From: an uncultured Sphingomonadaceae bacterium | GTDB taxonomy: Bacteria > Pseudomonadota > Alphaproteobacteria > Sphingomonadales > Sphingomonadaceae | Assembly (NCBI GenBank): GCA_947493215.1 | Contig: CANLQE010000001.1 | Coordinates: forward strand, 744,001 to 808,000 | Reading direction: 5' to 3' | DNA length: 64,000 nt | Part shown: in pieces, positions 17,095 to 24,868 of the stretch | How the letters are laid out: the number at the start of each line of letters is the position of its first letter | Numbering within the stretch: the first letter of the stretch is position 1 | Made by a program: the position numbers and the translations under genes | The notes under the pieces: model-generated | The model's input: only the letters and a program-made list of their open reading frames with translations | What the model was told of the DNA's origin: nothing | The model's database searches: none

Positions 17095-17943
17095 CTAAAT
17101 CGATGGCCTACCAATTGCAGTAAGTAAACTGCCCATCCCCAAAAAATCCGCCGCAGCAAAGCGAATTTTATTTGTGACGCTATAATTGCTCCCCAACTGT
17201 CCATAGATATCATGGTCGTTGCGAAACGCCTTTATCACATCAAGGTGAATACCGCCTCGATTGAACAATGCGCTTAATGATCGCTTATTATATGCAATCA
17301 TATGGTAAGGCGGCTGAATAAAGCCATAGTTTGTAGTGTCGGCCCACTTTCGTATATTGGCCGCCAGCGAATCATGGTTCGGAACGTCAACGTGGACTAA
17401 GCCATTTCTTGCGATTCGGGCGGCTTTTTCAATGAACAATTGCGGCGCGGGGACATGCTCAAGCACTTGCGAACAAAAGAATAGATCGAAACAATCTTCT
17501 TCATCTGTATCCATGAAATTTCCGCAAATGATGTCAAGACCGGTGTTCAACTTGGCTTGTCGCGCCATCTCTTTTTCGATTTCAATCGCACGATATCGGA
17601 TGCCGAGACGGTCAAAGGCCTTACCATAAGCCCCCGTTGCGCAACCCACCTCCATAACTGATCTAATTGGGCGACCTAATATCCGAGCATAAACTTCCAA
17701 GCGCTTTGGTAATATGTTATGTGCTTTGGATAGCTGAGTTTCAAAACTTTCAGTCAATCCATGGAAAAAATCAGGGTCTGTGTCGATAACGTCGCCTGAT
17801 TCCAATTTATTGCTGGCGGTCGCAAACTCCAAATCGCAGAAATTACAGAGCCAAATATTGACTTCTTGCCGCTCAGCTTTGCTTGAGACTTTTGTTGAAG
17901 CACAAGCTGGGCAAAATGGCTTTTCAATCATAACTTCATTCAT
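17095..17943 (-). CDS. SAM-dependent methyltransferase with N-terminal zinc-ribbon motif
   Basis: The protein starts with a four-cysteine pattern (CPACASTK ... CNFCDLEF) near the N-terminus that should bind zinc, followed by a class I methyltransferase fold: VMEVGCATGAYG (motif I), IEIEKEMA (acidic end of the second strand) and LFFCSQVLEHVPAP (motif IV region). Such two-part methyltransferases are common in polysaccharide clusters, where they methylate sugars or terminate chains. Several in-frame starts exist (17979, 17967, 17943, 17931); none has a strong ribosome site, and 17943 is a compromise. It converges on the acyl-reductase operon with a 55-bp gap and no visible terminator. The substrate is unknown. 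Confidence 0.82.
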   Translation of the reverse strand: MNEVMIEKPFCPACASTKVSSKAERQEVNIWLCNFCDLEFATASNKLESGDVIDTDPDFFHGLTESFETQLSKAHNILPKRLEVYARILGRPIRSVMEVGCATGAYGKAFDRLGIRYRAIEIEKEMARQAKLNTGLDIICGNFMDTDEEDCFDLFFCSQVLEHVPAPQLFIEKAARIARNGLVHVDVPNHDSLAANIRKWADTTNYGFIQPPYHMIAYNKRSLSALFNRGGIHLDVIKAFRNDHDIYGQLGSNYSVTNKIRFAAADFLGMGSLLTAIGRPSI

Positions 17944-17979
17944 TAGTAGAATCTCAGTTTGACGCATAGAGTCTGCCAA

Positions 17980-18739
17980 TTGGCGGTGTGAATATAGCTG
18001 TTGTGATTGGCCAACCGTTACTCAGTCCATACTAGTTTGTCTAGTCGGTATGCTAGGTTCACATCCTAAGTAGTTTTGCAGAAATTTTGTCGATAAAATT
18101 TACCTCAAACGCATAATATCAAGTGCCTGCGCTCGCTGGTGGAACAACTTGACTCAAAGCTGATCGATAGTTGGCCGCAATCTCGTAATGCAGCACAAAG
18201 GAGTGCTGGGCGGCGAATACCAACATCTTAGTGCCGCGTTCAATGGTGGAGTGCATCAATTCAAGGAATATGTTGCTAGCCATTTAGCTGTTTTTGGAAA
18301 TATCATTCTTTTTAGGGGCATTAGGTATCTGGTTTTGGCGTAAAGGAATGATAGATACGATTAAAACAGAAAGCGTCGATCATAACCCGCAAGAAACCCT
18401 AGAACCGGTCAATATCGATCAGTAATTATCGGAGAAACTATTGCTATCACCGGTAACATTGGGCTCTACTTTCCGTGCTACGAGAAACCTGCAAAGGCCT
18501 ACGCGCTCGGTGAGCCATGAACCGCCATCTAAGTTAGGTTGCAATCATGATGTTCTCCGACAGACACGGGAAGCTACTCCGAATCATTGCCCCCACAGTA
18601 CTATAGGAGCAAACAAAGAGTGTGATTGCGCCTTATGACGGCCGATTGAGATTCTTTCCTGTTGCCAATGAAGTTGGAAACGTAGGGAATAATTTTCGTC
18701 AATTGCTCACGCCACGTGCTTAACCTGATTTGCCCAAAA
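17980..18739. other. Long stretch without a convincing gene
   Basis: About 760 bp with irregular base composition and stops in all frames. A short plus-strand frame at 18294-18425 (TTG start, no ribosome site) would encode a 43-residue peptide with one hydrophobic helix (ISFFLGALGIWFWRKG). A minus-strand frame at 18119-18283 encodes 54 residues and is listed separately. Neither has clear support. The stretch looks like decayed or border DNA between the polysaccharide cluster and the tRNA-Ser gene. Confidence 0.5.
18119..18283 (-). CDS. Possible small protein, 54 residues (doubtful)
   Basis: An ATG at 18283 opens a 54-residue frame reading MASNIFLELMHSTIERGTKM, then a mildly hydrophobic middle, and ending ASAGT before TGA. 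The composition is protein-like (a helical, amphipathic first half), but there is no ribosome-binding site in front of the ATG and I recognise no family. It could be a remnant of a larger gene or chance. I list it only because the region otherwise holds nothing. Confidence 0.2.
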   Translation of the reverse strand: MASNIFLELMHSTIERGTKMLVFAAQHSFVLHYEIAANYRSALSQVVPPASAGT

Positions 18740-19003
18740 CTAGCCCAAGAAGAAAAATATTGCTTCTGGGCAATCGATCATGCCATCCGCATTGAGATCA
18801 ATCGTTTGAAAGACATCAGGTCCATTTCCAGAACCGCAAGCTTCCCATTCTTCTTCAGACACGCCGCCGTTGCCATTAGCATCACAGCTAACAATAAATG
18901 TTTCGCAAACCGTTTGCTCAATTGACTGAGCCATTGATGGCGTCGAAGCGGCAGCAAAAAGCGCCACTGTTGCATAAGAAAACTTATTTCTTGCTTTAGA
19001 CAT
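18740..19003 (-). CDS. Secreted EF-hand calcium-binding protein
   Basis: This 87-residue protein has a signal peptide (ATVALFAAASTPSMAQ, cleavage after AQ) and two EF-hand-like loops: DANGNGGVSEEE and DLNADGMIDCPE, each with the acidic residues at positions 1, 3, 5 and 12 expected for calcium binding. Four cysteines (in VCETF, SCD, EACG and DCPE) could form two disulfides in the periplasm. The protein ends in a short hydrophobic tail, EAIFFFLG. Small EF-hand proteins of this kind are common in sphingomonads, with mostly unknown roles, probably calcium-dependent binding at the surface. It stands alone, with the IS remnant upstream and empty DNA downstream. Confidence 0.8.
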   Translation of the reverse strand: MSKARNKFSYATVALFAAASTPSMAQSIEQTVCETFIVSCDANGNGGVSEEEWEACGSGNGPDVFQTIDLNADGMIDCPEAIFFFLG

Positions 19004-19179
19004 GACTTTCCCCTCACTGGATGTTGGGGATGCCTACTATATTGTAAAGTTTTAATTTTGTAAAATCATTACTTATCCACTGCTTATTTATATTGTATTT
19101 TCGCGCCGCACCTCAAATCCAGATCATCGCAAAAGTTGACTGGATCAAAAGTCCGCACCAGAGATGGGTCTTGGTCATA

Positions 19180-19530
19180 AAGTCACCTTTTGAGCGGCCA
19201 AGACCCTGAGCCCCCTTTGCCGCTTGCTGAACAATGATGTGCCCAGATGATTGTGTTGTCGATCATCTGCAAACTGGGGTTGCCGCTGCCGCTGTCGTGG
19301 AACGCATCGAGCAGCAACTCCCACAATCCCGACAATGCCCAGCGCCGGAACTGACGATAAACATTCGACCAATTGCCAAAAATGTTCGTGCAGGCCGCGC
19401 CTGGTAACATCTGTTCGCACTATCCAGAAAATTCCGTCCAAAACAAGCCGGTGGTCCTTAGGGCGACGCCCGCTGCGGCCCTCGCCCTCACCTCCAAATA
19501 TCTCTTGCTTTGCCGAGTTGTCGAGTAGAT
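19180..19530 (-). pseudogene. IS5-like transposase remnant, frameshifted and truncated
   Basis: One minus frame gives EGRSGRRPKDHRLVLDGIFW followed by IVRT, the N-terminal half of IS5-family transposases. Homology then jumps to a second frame: NIFGNWSNVYRQFRRWALSG, then LWELLLDAFHD and MIDNTIIWAHHCSASGKGG, the segment with the first DDE-region Asp (MIDNT, normally MIDST). The frame break lies near 19405-19415. The C-terminal half with the remaining DDE residues is missing, so the element cannot transpose by itself. No clear terminal inverted repeats could be fixed by eye. The remnant abuts the start of the methyltransferase gene on the other strand. Confidence 0.75.
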
Positions 19531-19531
19531 A

Positions 19532-20410
19532 TTGCGAGCCCATTACGCAGAGGAGAGGGATATTACTATTCGAAACTCACTAGTTGATACTCAGTCCATT
19601 CTGTCCACTGACAGTGAGCATCCGTTTCCGGTCTATCTCTCCGCTGACGAGATAGCACAGAGCGATGAGTACGCAGATGCTGACCCTTATTCGGTGGAGG
19701 AATCAATAACAAGCCCATTCCAAAAGCGGCGCATTGATCTCACACTCCAGCTGATGAACTCAGTGGCGACCAAAGATCAGACAATCCGCATTCTGGATAT
19801 CGGTTGTGGCGAGGGCCACATCACCGGCGAGATACAGAAAGCCTTTCCCAAGGCCGATATCCACGCGCTGGACTATGCGTTCTCAGCGATCTCCAAGGCC
19901 CACACGCGATTTCCCGGCATTTCGTTCTCAGTCGCCGACGCGCTGCACTCGCCCTATCCGGAGGGCCCATTCGACATCGTGGTTTGCAATAATCTGTGGG
20001 AGCATGTCAGCGATCCCATCGGTTTGCTCATGCGGATGAAGGCCGTTCTAAAACCTAAGGGGTTCGTCATAATCTCGACGCCAAGTCGATATCACACGCA
20101 AAATCTGGTGCGGGTCATTCTCGGTCGATCCGTAAAGATGATGTCTAGGCACCACATCACCGAATACACTGTAGGCCAGGTGCATGAGCAGCTCGCCTTT
20201 GGCGAGTTCGAGGTGGTCGAATCCATCAGTCGTCCGAACCGGACAGGGGCACTGAAGGGCAGGATTGCCGCTCGCGCTCTCGATGTCTGGCGCCGCATGG
20301 TCGGCTCACACCATGAACTTGAAACCACGATATTCTACCTCGCCCGCGGCGGCGGCTATATTTCAAAGCCAGAAGGCGATCATGGTCCAGTGGATCGCGC
20401 CCACCTCTAG
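19532..20410 (+). CDS. Class I SAM-dependent methyltransferase
   Basis: The fold is clear: ILDIGCGEGHITGEI (motif I, about 86-100), IHALDYAFSAISKA (second strand with acidic Asp), FSVADALHSPYPEGPFDIVV and NNLWEHVSDP (motif IV), then the LKPKGFVIISTPSRYH motif common to ubiquinone/sugar methyltransferases. The start is uncertain. The frame opens with TTG at 19532, inside or at the edge of the IS remnant, and no ATG exists before the core, so the original N-terminus may have been replaced when the IS inserted. The gene's GC content is higher than that of the polysaccharide cluster, so it may have a different origin. Substrate unknown; a role in glycan modification is a positional guess. Confidence 0.78.
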   Translation: MRAHYAEERDITIRNSLVDTQSILSTDSEHPFPVYLSADEIAQSDEYADADPYSVEESITSPFQKRRIDLTLQLMNSVATKDQTIRILDIGCGEGHITGEIQKAFPKADIHALDYAFSAISKAHTRFPGISFSVADALHSPYPEGPFDIVVCNNLWEHVSDPIGLLMRMKAVLKPKGFVIISTPSRYHTQNLVRVILGRSVKMMSRHHITEYTVGQVHEQLAFGEFEVVESISRPNRTGALKGRIAARALDVWRRMVGSHHELETTIFYLARGGGYISKPEGDHGPVDRAHL

Positions 20411-20437
20411 CATATCATGACCCTAAAGAGCAGGCGT

Positions 20438-20665
20438 TTATTCATCGCCGCCCTCCGCCTTCGGTCTCACCGACTGCGACAGATCGACGAAGGGTATCTC
20501 CACCATGTCGCGCTCCATCTCGGACAGCGCGGAAATGGCCTTGCGCTTGAGCAAATGACGCGGATCGAGCAACGCTAGCCATACATCTCCTACGCATTGT
20601 GTAGCGGTTCGTCTGGTAAACCCTCGACCATTCCATATGTTTAGGAGGAAAGCAGAGGTTTTCAA
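20438..20665 (-). CDS. Uncharacterised 75-residue frame beside tRNA-Ser (doubtful)
   Basis: The frame starts at ATG 20665 and reads through WLALLDPRHLLKRKAISALS and EMERDMVEIPFVDLSQSVRP to a TAA. The C-terminal two-thirds has protein-like composition and GC-rich third positions, while the first 25 residues do not. I recognise no family. Its place between a methyltransferase and the 3' end of a tRNA gene fits a leftover piece of an integrated element. There is a GGAGGAAA stretch at 20643-20650, but it lies on the opposite strand. It could equally be non-coding. Confidence 0.25.
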   Translation of the reverse strand: MKTSAFLLNIWNGRGFTRRTATQCVGDVWLALLDPRHLLKRKAISALSEMERDMVEIPFVDLSQSVRPKAEGGDE

Positions 20666-20672
20666 GAAAGAA

Positions 20673-20764
20673 TGGAGGACACGGAGGGATTCGAACCCTC
20701 GAAGGACCGTGAGGCCCTTGCCTCCTTAGCAGGGAGGTGGTTTCAGCCGCTCACCCACGTGTCC
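20673..20764 (-). tRNA. tRNA-Ser (anticodon GCU)
   Basis: Read on the minus strand from 20764, a perfect 7-bp acceptor stem (GGACACG with CGTGTCC) encloses a D-arm with GGTGAGCGGCTGAAACC, an anticodon stem CTCCC/GGAGG around loop TGCTAAG-like bases with anticodon GCU (Ser, AGC/AGU codons), a long variable arm and the T-arm GAGGG-TTCGAAT-CCCTC. The 92-nt length and long variable arm are those of a serine tRNA. CCA is encoded at 20675-20673. The discriminator base reads U, where E. coli serine tRNAs have G73. The 3' end points towards the AT-rich polysaccharide region, the usual orientation for island integration at a tRNA. Confidence 0.95.
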
Positions 20765-21059
20765 TCATGACTGGCTTGGCCAAGCTTCAGCGCTATAACG
20801 GGGCATTGTGGCGGTTGCAACGGGTAAAGTGCCTGCTAAAGCGGCGATCATGTATGATACATAAGAATGAGCCTAAAATATAGGTCGATAAGGGCAGGCA
20901 CGCGCATGTTTCGTGCCCAAAAGCCGGTAAAACACTCAACAGGTCGCAAAACCGACTCGGGTCGTCGTCCGTTCATTGCGTAGTCATCGCTATGCGCCAA
21001 AGTCTAAGGCGGCTGGTATGGGAAGGAGTTTACCCATGTTTAAGTCGTGTCCAAAGGAA

Positions 21060-21908
21060 ATGTCTGTGAAAAAATTTACCCGTGAGACTCTCGGTACGAG
21101 GTTGCTTGGCCTGTTCGCAGTTGCTGCGTTGGCCTGTTCGCCGACACTGTCCCCTGCTTTTGCGCAGGTCCAGACGATTGATCCCAATGATGCGATTGAT
21201 GCTGATCTTGACAATCCCGACTATGATGGGAATTTTGAAGCGCCGGTTCCCGAGCAAGATACATCGGTGAGCAGCGACATAAATAGCGATCTCGTCCAGC
21301 CTGGGCAGGTGGACAATGGCACAAGCTATGATGATGCCGTCAATGAGAATAGCTATGATCAGAATGGCTATAGTCAAAATGGCTCGGGTCAAAATAGCGA
21401 TGCGATTGCCAATGTTGACGCAGCGACCACCTATCAGGATGACGATTTAATCGGCGCAGCAGAAGGCGTGTTCGGCAAAGGCGCTAAGGGCCTTGCTGGC
21501 CTCATCGAAGATATTTTGAAGAAACAGGGTCGCCCTAACGCTTATATCGCAGGGCGTGAAGCGTCCGGCGCTTTTGTTGTCGGCCTGCGCTACGGGTCAG
21601 GCAAGTTGCACCACAAGATTGAGGGTGAGAAGCCTGTATATTGGACCGGGCCATCCATCGGGTTCGATGTCGGCGGCAATGCTGCAAACAGCTTTGTCCT
21701 AGTGTATAATCTCTACGATACAGAAGATCTTTACCAGCGCTTTCCTGCGGGGGAGGGCGCAGCCTATTTTGTTGGTGGCTTTCATGTCAGCTATTTGCGC
21801 AGCGGCGACAAAGTGCTGATCCCAGTGCGACTGGGTGCCGGCCTGCGGTTAGGCGCGAATGTGGGCTATATGAAGTTCAGCAAGAAACAGAAATGGTTGC
21901 CATTTTAA
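21060..21908 (+). CDS. eipA: EipA/DUF1134 periplasmic envelope-integrity protein
   Basis: I set the start at the ATG at 21060 (MSVKKFTRE), which gives a clean Sec signal peptide ending SPAFAQ and has AAAGGA just upstream; an open frame extends to 20976 but would bury the signal. After a low-complexity, Asp/Asn/Gln-rich linker with repeated QNGYSQNGSGQN-like units (about 75-125), the DUF1134 domain begins (LIGAAEGVFGKGAKGLAGLI) and runs to the end through REASGAFVVGLRYGSG, GPSIGFDVGGNAA and VRLGAGLRLGANVGYM. EipA of Brucella and Caulobacter supports cell-envelope integrity. The 295 bp upstream, to the tRNA, hold nothing recognisable. It converges on ribE with only 7 bp between stops. Confidence 0.9.
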   Translation: MSVKKFTRETLGTRLLGLFAVAALACSPTLSPAFAQVQTIDPNDAIDADLDNPDYDGNFEAPVPEQDTSVSSDINSDLVQPGQVDNGTSYDDAVNENSYDQNGYSQNGSGQNSDAIANVDAATTYQDDDLIGAAEGVFGKGAKGLAGLIEDILKKQGRPNAYIAGREASGAFVVGLRYGSGKLHHKIEGEKPVYWTGPSIGFDVGGNAANSFVLVYNLYDTEDLYQRFPAGEGAAYFVGGFHVSYLRSGDKVLIPVRLGAGLRLGANVGYMKFSKKQKWLPF

Positions 21909-21915
21909 GACAGGC

Positions 21916-22530
21916 TTAGCCCGTCACGGCGCGCAATTTTTCCATTCGGAACAGATAGCGCGCCAATATGTCAATCTCCAGATTCACCTGATCGCCGGCT
22001 TTCAGGTCGGCGAAGGTTGTGACGCTGGCTGTGTGCGGAATAATGTTCAGGCCGAAAATCGTGCTGCCATCGGCTTGATCATCGACCGTGTTGACGGTCA
22101 ACGATATGCCGTCGACTGTGATCGAACCTTTGGGAGCCAGATAGGGTGCGATTTCCTTGGGGGCTTGGATTCGAACAGGATGCGAGTCGCCTTCGCTCTC
22201 TATCGATATGACGTCACCCACAGCATCAACATGACCCGTCACAATATGACCGCCTAGCTCATCACCAACTTTTAGCGCGCGTTCGAGATTCAACTTCTGG
22301 CCTTCCATCCACATAGATTTCGCGGTTTTGGAAATGCTCTCCGCGGAAATATCGATCGCAAACCAGTCTGATCCTTTGTCGACAACCGTCAAACAAGCAC
22401 CGGAACAAGCGATGGACGCTCCAATATCAACACCACTCATGTCATAGTGACAGGATATGACGAGCCGGAGGTCACCGCGCTCTTCCACCTTCGTAATCGT
22501 ACCGATATCGGAAACTATACCTGTAAACAT
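21916..22530 (-). CDS. ribE: Riboflavin synthase, alpha subunit
   Basis: This 204-residue enzyme converts two molecules of 6,7-dimethyl-8-ribityllumazine into riboflavin plus a pyrimidine. It begins with the highly conserved MFTGIVSDIGTI and shows the internal duplication of two lumazine-binding domains: GASIACSGACLTVV in the first and KGSITVDGISLTVN in the second, with GGHIVTGHVDAVG at the junction. Length is normal. The ribD gene lies 45 bp upstream on the same strand, so the two form a riboflavin operon. No FMN riboswitch is visible in front of either gene. Confidence 0.97.
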   Translation of the reverse strand: MFTGIVSDIGTITKVEERGDLRLVISCHYDMSGVDIGASIACSGACLTVVDKGSDWFAIDISAESISKTAKSMWMEGQKLNLERALKVGDELGGHIVTGHVDAVGDVISIESEGDSHPVRIQAPKEIAPYLAPKGSITVDGISLTVNTVDDQADGSTIFGLNIIPHTASVTTFADLKAGDQVNLEIDILARYLFRMEKLRAVTG

Positions 22531-22575
22531 GGGAAGCCTTTTTGAAATTTGGGTGAAACACCTAGCTTGTGGAAC

Positions 22576-23550
22576 TTAGGCGGCGCGTTCGTATATCTCA
22601 AGCATATCCTGACCCAGATTGCGGCGGTCCAACCGCACCCACTGGCCATGAGCGACGTCAAGACTGCCAAGGCCAATATCACCAACGCCTTGTAAGCCGC
22701 CACCAATGATGATCGGCGCTCGATAGAGCAGCAACCGGTCAACTAGGTCTGCCTTCAAAAACGACGCTGCTGTCGCCGCCCCTCCTTCGACCAGCAACCA
22801 GTTGGTTTGGTCTAGTCCAGCAATGCCTTGCGGTTCGGAAATTACGGTCCAATGGTCGCCAACCTCGGCCTTGCCTAGAACCACCGGCTTGGGTGAGCGA
22901 TCCTCTAAGCCCGGCAGGCGGACATCCAGGCCTGGATTATCTGCTGCTACCGTGCCGGCACCAACCAAAATCGCATCACAACGCGCCCTTTCAAGATGAG
23001 CATGCGCGCGCGCGCGTTCGCCGGTAATCCATTGGCTTGTGCCGTCGGCGAGGGCGATGCAGCCATCGAGCGACAGGGCGAGTTTGAGCGTGACATGCGG
23101 TCGCCTTTTTTCCATGCGCGTAAAAAAGCCGGCCATAGCGCGATGCGCTTGCTGTTCCAACACACCGACTGATACAGAAATTCCGGCTTTGCCGAGGCGA
23201 TCAATGCCTTGCCGCCGGGTACGCTCGTCAATATCCAGTGTCGCGACGATCACGCGCGCAGGGGCTGCTTCTTTGACCAGATCAGCACAAGTAGGTCCCC
23301 GTTTGCTCTTATGCGCGCACGGTTCCATCGTACAGTAAATGTCAGCACCCGTTGCGGCCCGCCCCGCTTGCTCCAAAGCCATGGCTTCGGCATGGGGTCT
23401 GCCGCCCGCTTGTGTCCAGCCACGGCCAATAATGACACCGTCTTTGACGATGACACAGCCGACATTGGGATTATCGCCCGTGCGCCCGCGGCCGCGGGCC
23501 GACAATGCGATGGCAACCGCCATGAAGCGTGCGTCGTTGCTGGCTAGCAT
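22576..23550 (-). CDS. ribD: Bifunctional riboflavin biosynthesis deaminase/reductase
   Basis: This 324-residue enzyme carries the zinc-dependent deaminase domain first: HAEAMALEQAG holds the metal His53 and catalytic Glu55, and EPCAHKSKRGPTC supplies Cys78 and Cys88. The reductase domain begins near 150 (PHVTLKLALSLDGCIA) and contains ILVGAGTVAADNP and WLLVEGGAATAASF. The two activities turn the GTP-derived diaminopyrimidine into the ribityl compound for riboflavin. The protein is slightly shorter than most RibD proteins (around 360 residues), with a compact reductase domain. It overlaps the preceding small gene by 7 bp and precedes ribE. Confidence 0.96.
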   Translation of the reverse strand: MLASNDARFMAVAIALSARGRGRTGDNPNVGCVIVKDGVIIGRGWTQAGGRPHAEAMALEQAGRAATGADIYCTMEPCAHKSKRGPTCADLVKEAAPARVIVATLDIDERTRRQGIDRLGKAGISVSVGVLEQQAHRAMAGFFTRMEKRRPHVTLKLALSLDGCIALADGTSQWITGERARAHAHLERARCDAILVGAGTVAADNPGLDVRLPGLEDRSPKPVVLGKAEVGDHWTVISEPQGIAGLDQTNWLLVEGGAATAASFLKADLVDRLLLYRAPIIIGGGLQGVGDIGLGSLDVAHGQWVRLDRRNLGQDMLEIYERAA

Positions 23551-23954
23551 GTGACGTCGGCGGGGCGTTCCACCTCTACTTCACCGCGTGCGAGCCGGTC
23601 TGCTGCGGCTTTGCGCTCAATCTCGTCAACATCCATGCCGGACATCCGACCCAATGATTTCATCGCTTCGCGTCGTTTGCTATCGCGCTTGTCTTTCAGG
23701 CATTGCACCGCCCAACGGTCTTTCATTATTTCTTCGTCTGTACGCTCCAGTGACCAGTTTTCGACGTAGATAACCTCTTGCGGGACATAGACATCGGTAT
23801 TGACCTTCGGGTCGATGATGAAGAGAAAGAAGGTGAAACCAGAACAGCATAAAGCCAATAAAATCGGCAGAGCCTGCTCTTTGGGATTGCGGCGCAATAG
23901 GGTGAACAAGTCTTTTAGACCGCCGCCGACGGAAACATCTTTCAGCATTTTCAT
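23544..23954 (-). CDS. Single-pass membrane protein of unknown function
   Basis: This 136-residue protein has one membrane helix at about 31-51 (LPILLALCCSGFTFFLFII). It is followed by VYVPQEVIYVENWSLERTDE and a charged tail that includes SLGRMSGMDVDEIERKAA. I do not recognise it as a characterised family; similar small membrane proteins with QEVIYVENW-like sequences occur next to ribD in sphingomonads as far as I recall, but no function is known to me. It overlaps ribD by 7 bp (stop TAG inside ATGCTAG), so it is co-transcribed with the riboflavin genes, with translation probably coupled. Confidence 0.75.
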   Translation of the reverse strand: MKMLKDVSVGGGLKDLFTLLRRNPKEQALPILLALCCSGFTFFLFIIDPKVNTDVYVPQEVIYVENWSLERTDEEIMKDRWAVQCLKDKRDSKRREAMKSLGRMSGMDVDEIERKAAADRLARGEVEVERPADVTC

Positions 23955-23984
23955 AATCGCTAAATAGGAAGTAAAATCGAATAT

Positions 23985-24028
23985 GACCAGCCCCGAAGCG
24001 GGGAAGTATCCGCTTCTCAGGACTGGTC
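23985..24028 (-). terminator. Hairpin downstream of the TonB-family gene
   Basis: GACCAGCCC at 23985-23993 pairs with GGACTGGTC at 24020-24028 (8 of 9 pairs), and the inner CCCCGAAGCGGGG forms a second small hairpin. On the minus strand the structure begins 15 bp after the TonB gene's stop and is followed by ATATTCGATTTTAC, a weak T-rich tail. It is probably a terminator or processing barrier between the TonB gene and the riboflavin operon. Confidence 0.45.
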
Positions 24029-24043
24029 TATAGATTTTCAGGC

Positions 24044-24715
24044 TTAGCCATTAATCTCAAAACGGACTTTTAGGGTCATCCAGCTTTCAAAAGGCGCACC
24101 ATCTTTTGTGGCTGGTTGAAACCGCCATTTCTTTAGGGCGTGCCGTTTTGTCGCCGTCCAGAAACCTTCGTGTGGGCTATCAATTAGCTCAATCTGCTTT
24201 GCGCGACCGTCTCTTCCCACCAGAACGCGAACAGTGACCATACCCTCCTCGCCCATGCGCAGCAGGCCAGAGGGGTAAGGCGGCTGGAACTGTTTGCTGA
24301 AGCGGGTGTTCAGCTTGGCATCTGCGATGACCGGATCAGCAATGGTCTCGAGTGGCGTAACAGGGATCGTAATGCGGTCGCCCACTCGGCTAAAATCAAT
24401 GCCGTCGTCAACGCTTGTAAAGGTGGTTGGGATCAGGTCATCAAAAACCGGAGTATTGACAATTGGCGTCACTTTTGTGGTTTCTCCCGCTTTTTTAGGC
24501 GTTTCTACTTGCGCTTCCTTTGGTTCAGGTGGGGGTTTCAGCGGTTCCGGCGCCATTTTTACATCATATGTTTGAATAATGGTCGGCAGTTTGCCGGGCA
24601 ATTCAATCCCTGGCATCGCCATGATGCCGGCAATGATTACGACATGTACCCCCACGGCCATGCAAATCCCTTTATAATTGGGCGGTTTCTGTGCGTATGT
24701 TGAAGTGAAGCTCAT
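24044..24715 (-). CDS. TonB-family energy transducer
   Basis: This 223-residue protein has the TonB layout: an N-terminal membrane anchor (about 16-35, KGICMAVGVHVVIIAGIMAM), a proline-rich spacer (PEPLKPPPEPKEAQVETPKK) and a C-terminal TonB domain (QPPYPSGLLRMGEEGMVTVR through ALKKWRFQPATKDG). It would couple the proton motive force to outer-membrane receptors. ExbB and ExbD are not adjacent, so it must use those encoded elsewhere. It has its own upstream region, with an imperfect palindrome at 24792-24815, and a hairpin after the gene, so it is probably a single-gene unit. Confidence 0.93.
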   Translation of the reverse strand: MSFTSTYAQKPPNYKGICMAVGVHVVIIAGIMAMPGIELPGKLPTIIQTYDVKMAPEPLKPPPEPKEAQVETPKKAGETTKVTPIVNTPVFDDLIPTTFTSVDDGIDFSRVGDRITIPVTPLETIADPVIADAKLNTRFSKQFQPPYPSGLLRMGEEGMVTVRVLVGRDGRAKQIELIDSPHEGFWTATKRHALKKWRFQPATKDGAPFESWMTLKVRFEING

Positions 24716-24791
24716 AAGTCTGTCCTTTCATCCATCTCCTCGGATGACAGTGCAGCTGCCCCTTTTGTGGCGCTATAAATCTGCACCGTCA

Positions 24792-24815
24792 TATGTGATG
24801 ATATACTATTACATA
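24792..24815. promoter_or_regulatory. Imperfect 24-bp palindrome upstream of the TonB gene
   Basis: The sequence starts TATGTGATG and ends ATTACATA around a central TATA. Sixteen of 24 positions match its own reverse complement, with outer arms TATGT/ACATA exact. It lies about 77 bp before the TonB gene's start codon and about 50 bp beyond the gltX stop codon side, in the promoter region. It may be an operator for a dimeric regulator; it does not match the standard Fur box by eye. Confidence 0.35.
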
Positions 24816-24868
24816 TAAAAATCAAGGGGATGGTGTTCCGGACCCTATGTTCCGCTCGCAATCGTTGC

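Noticed and set aside
18441-18638. Plus-strand frame of 65 codons
   Set aside because: Composition is unlike coding sequence, with no ribosome site and no recognisable motif.
20643-20672. GGAGGAAAG near the tRNA as a ribosome site for a plus-strand gene
   Set aside because: No open frame of useful length follows; the tRNA gene occupies the next bases.
20673-20764. U at the discriminator position of tRNA-Ser as a sign of a non-functional gene
   Set aside because: The cloverleaf, stems, anticodon loop and CCA are perfect; discriminator usage in this group was not available for comparison.
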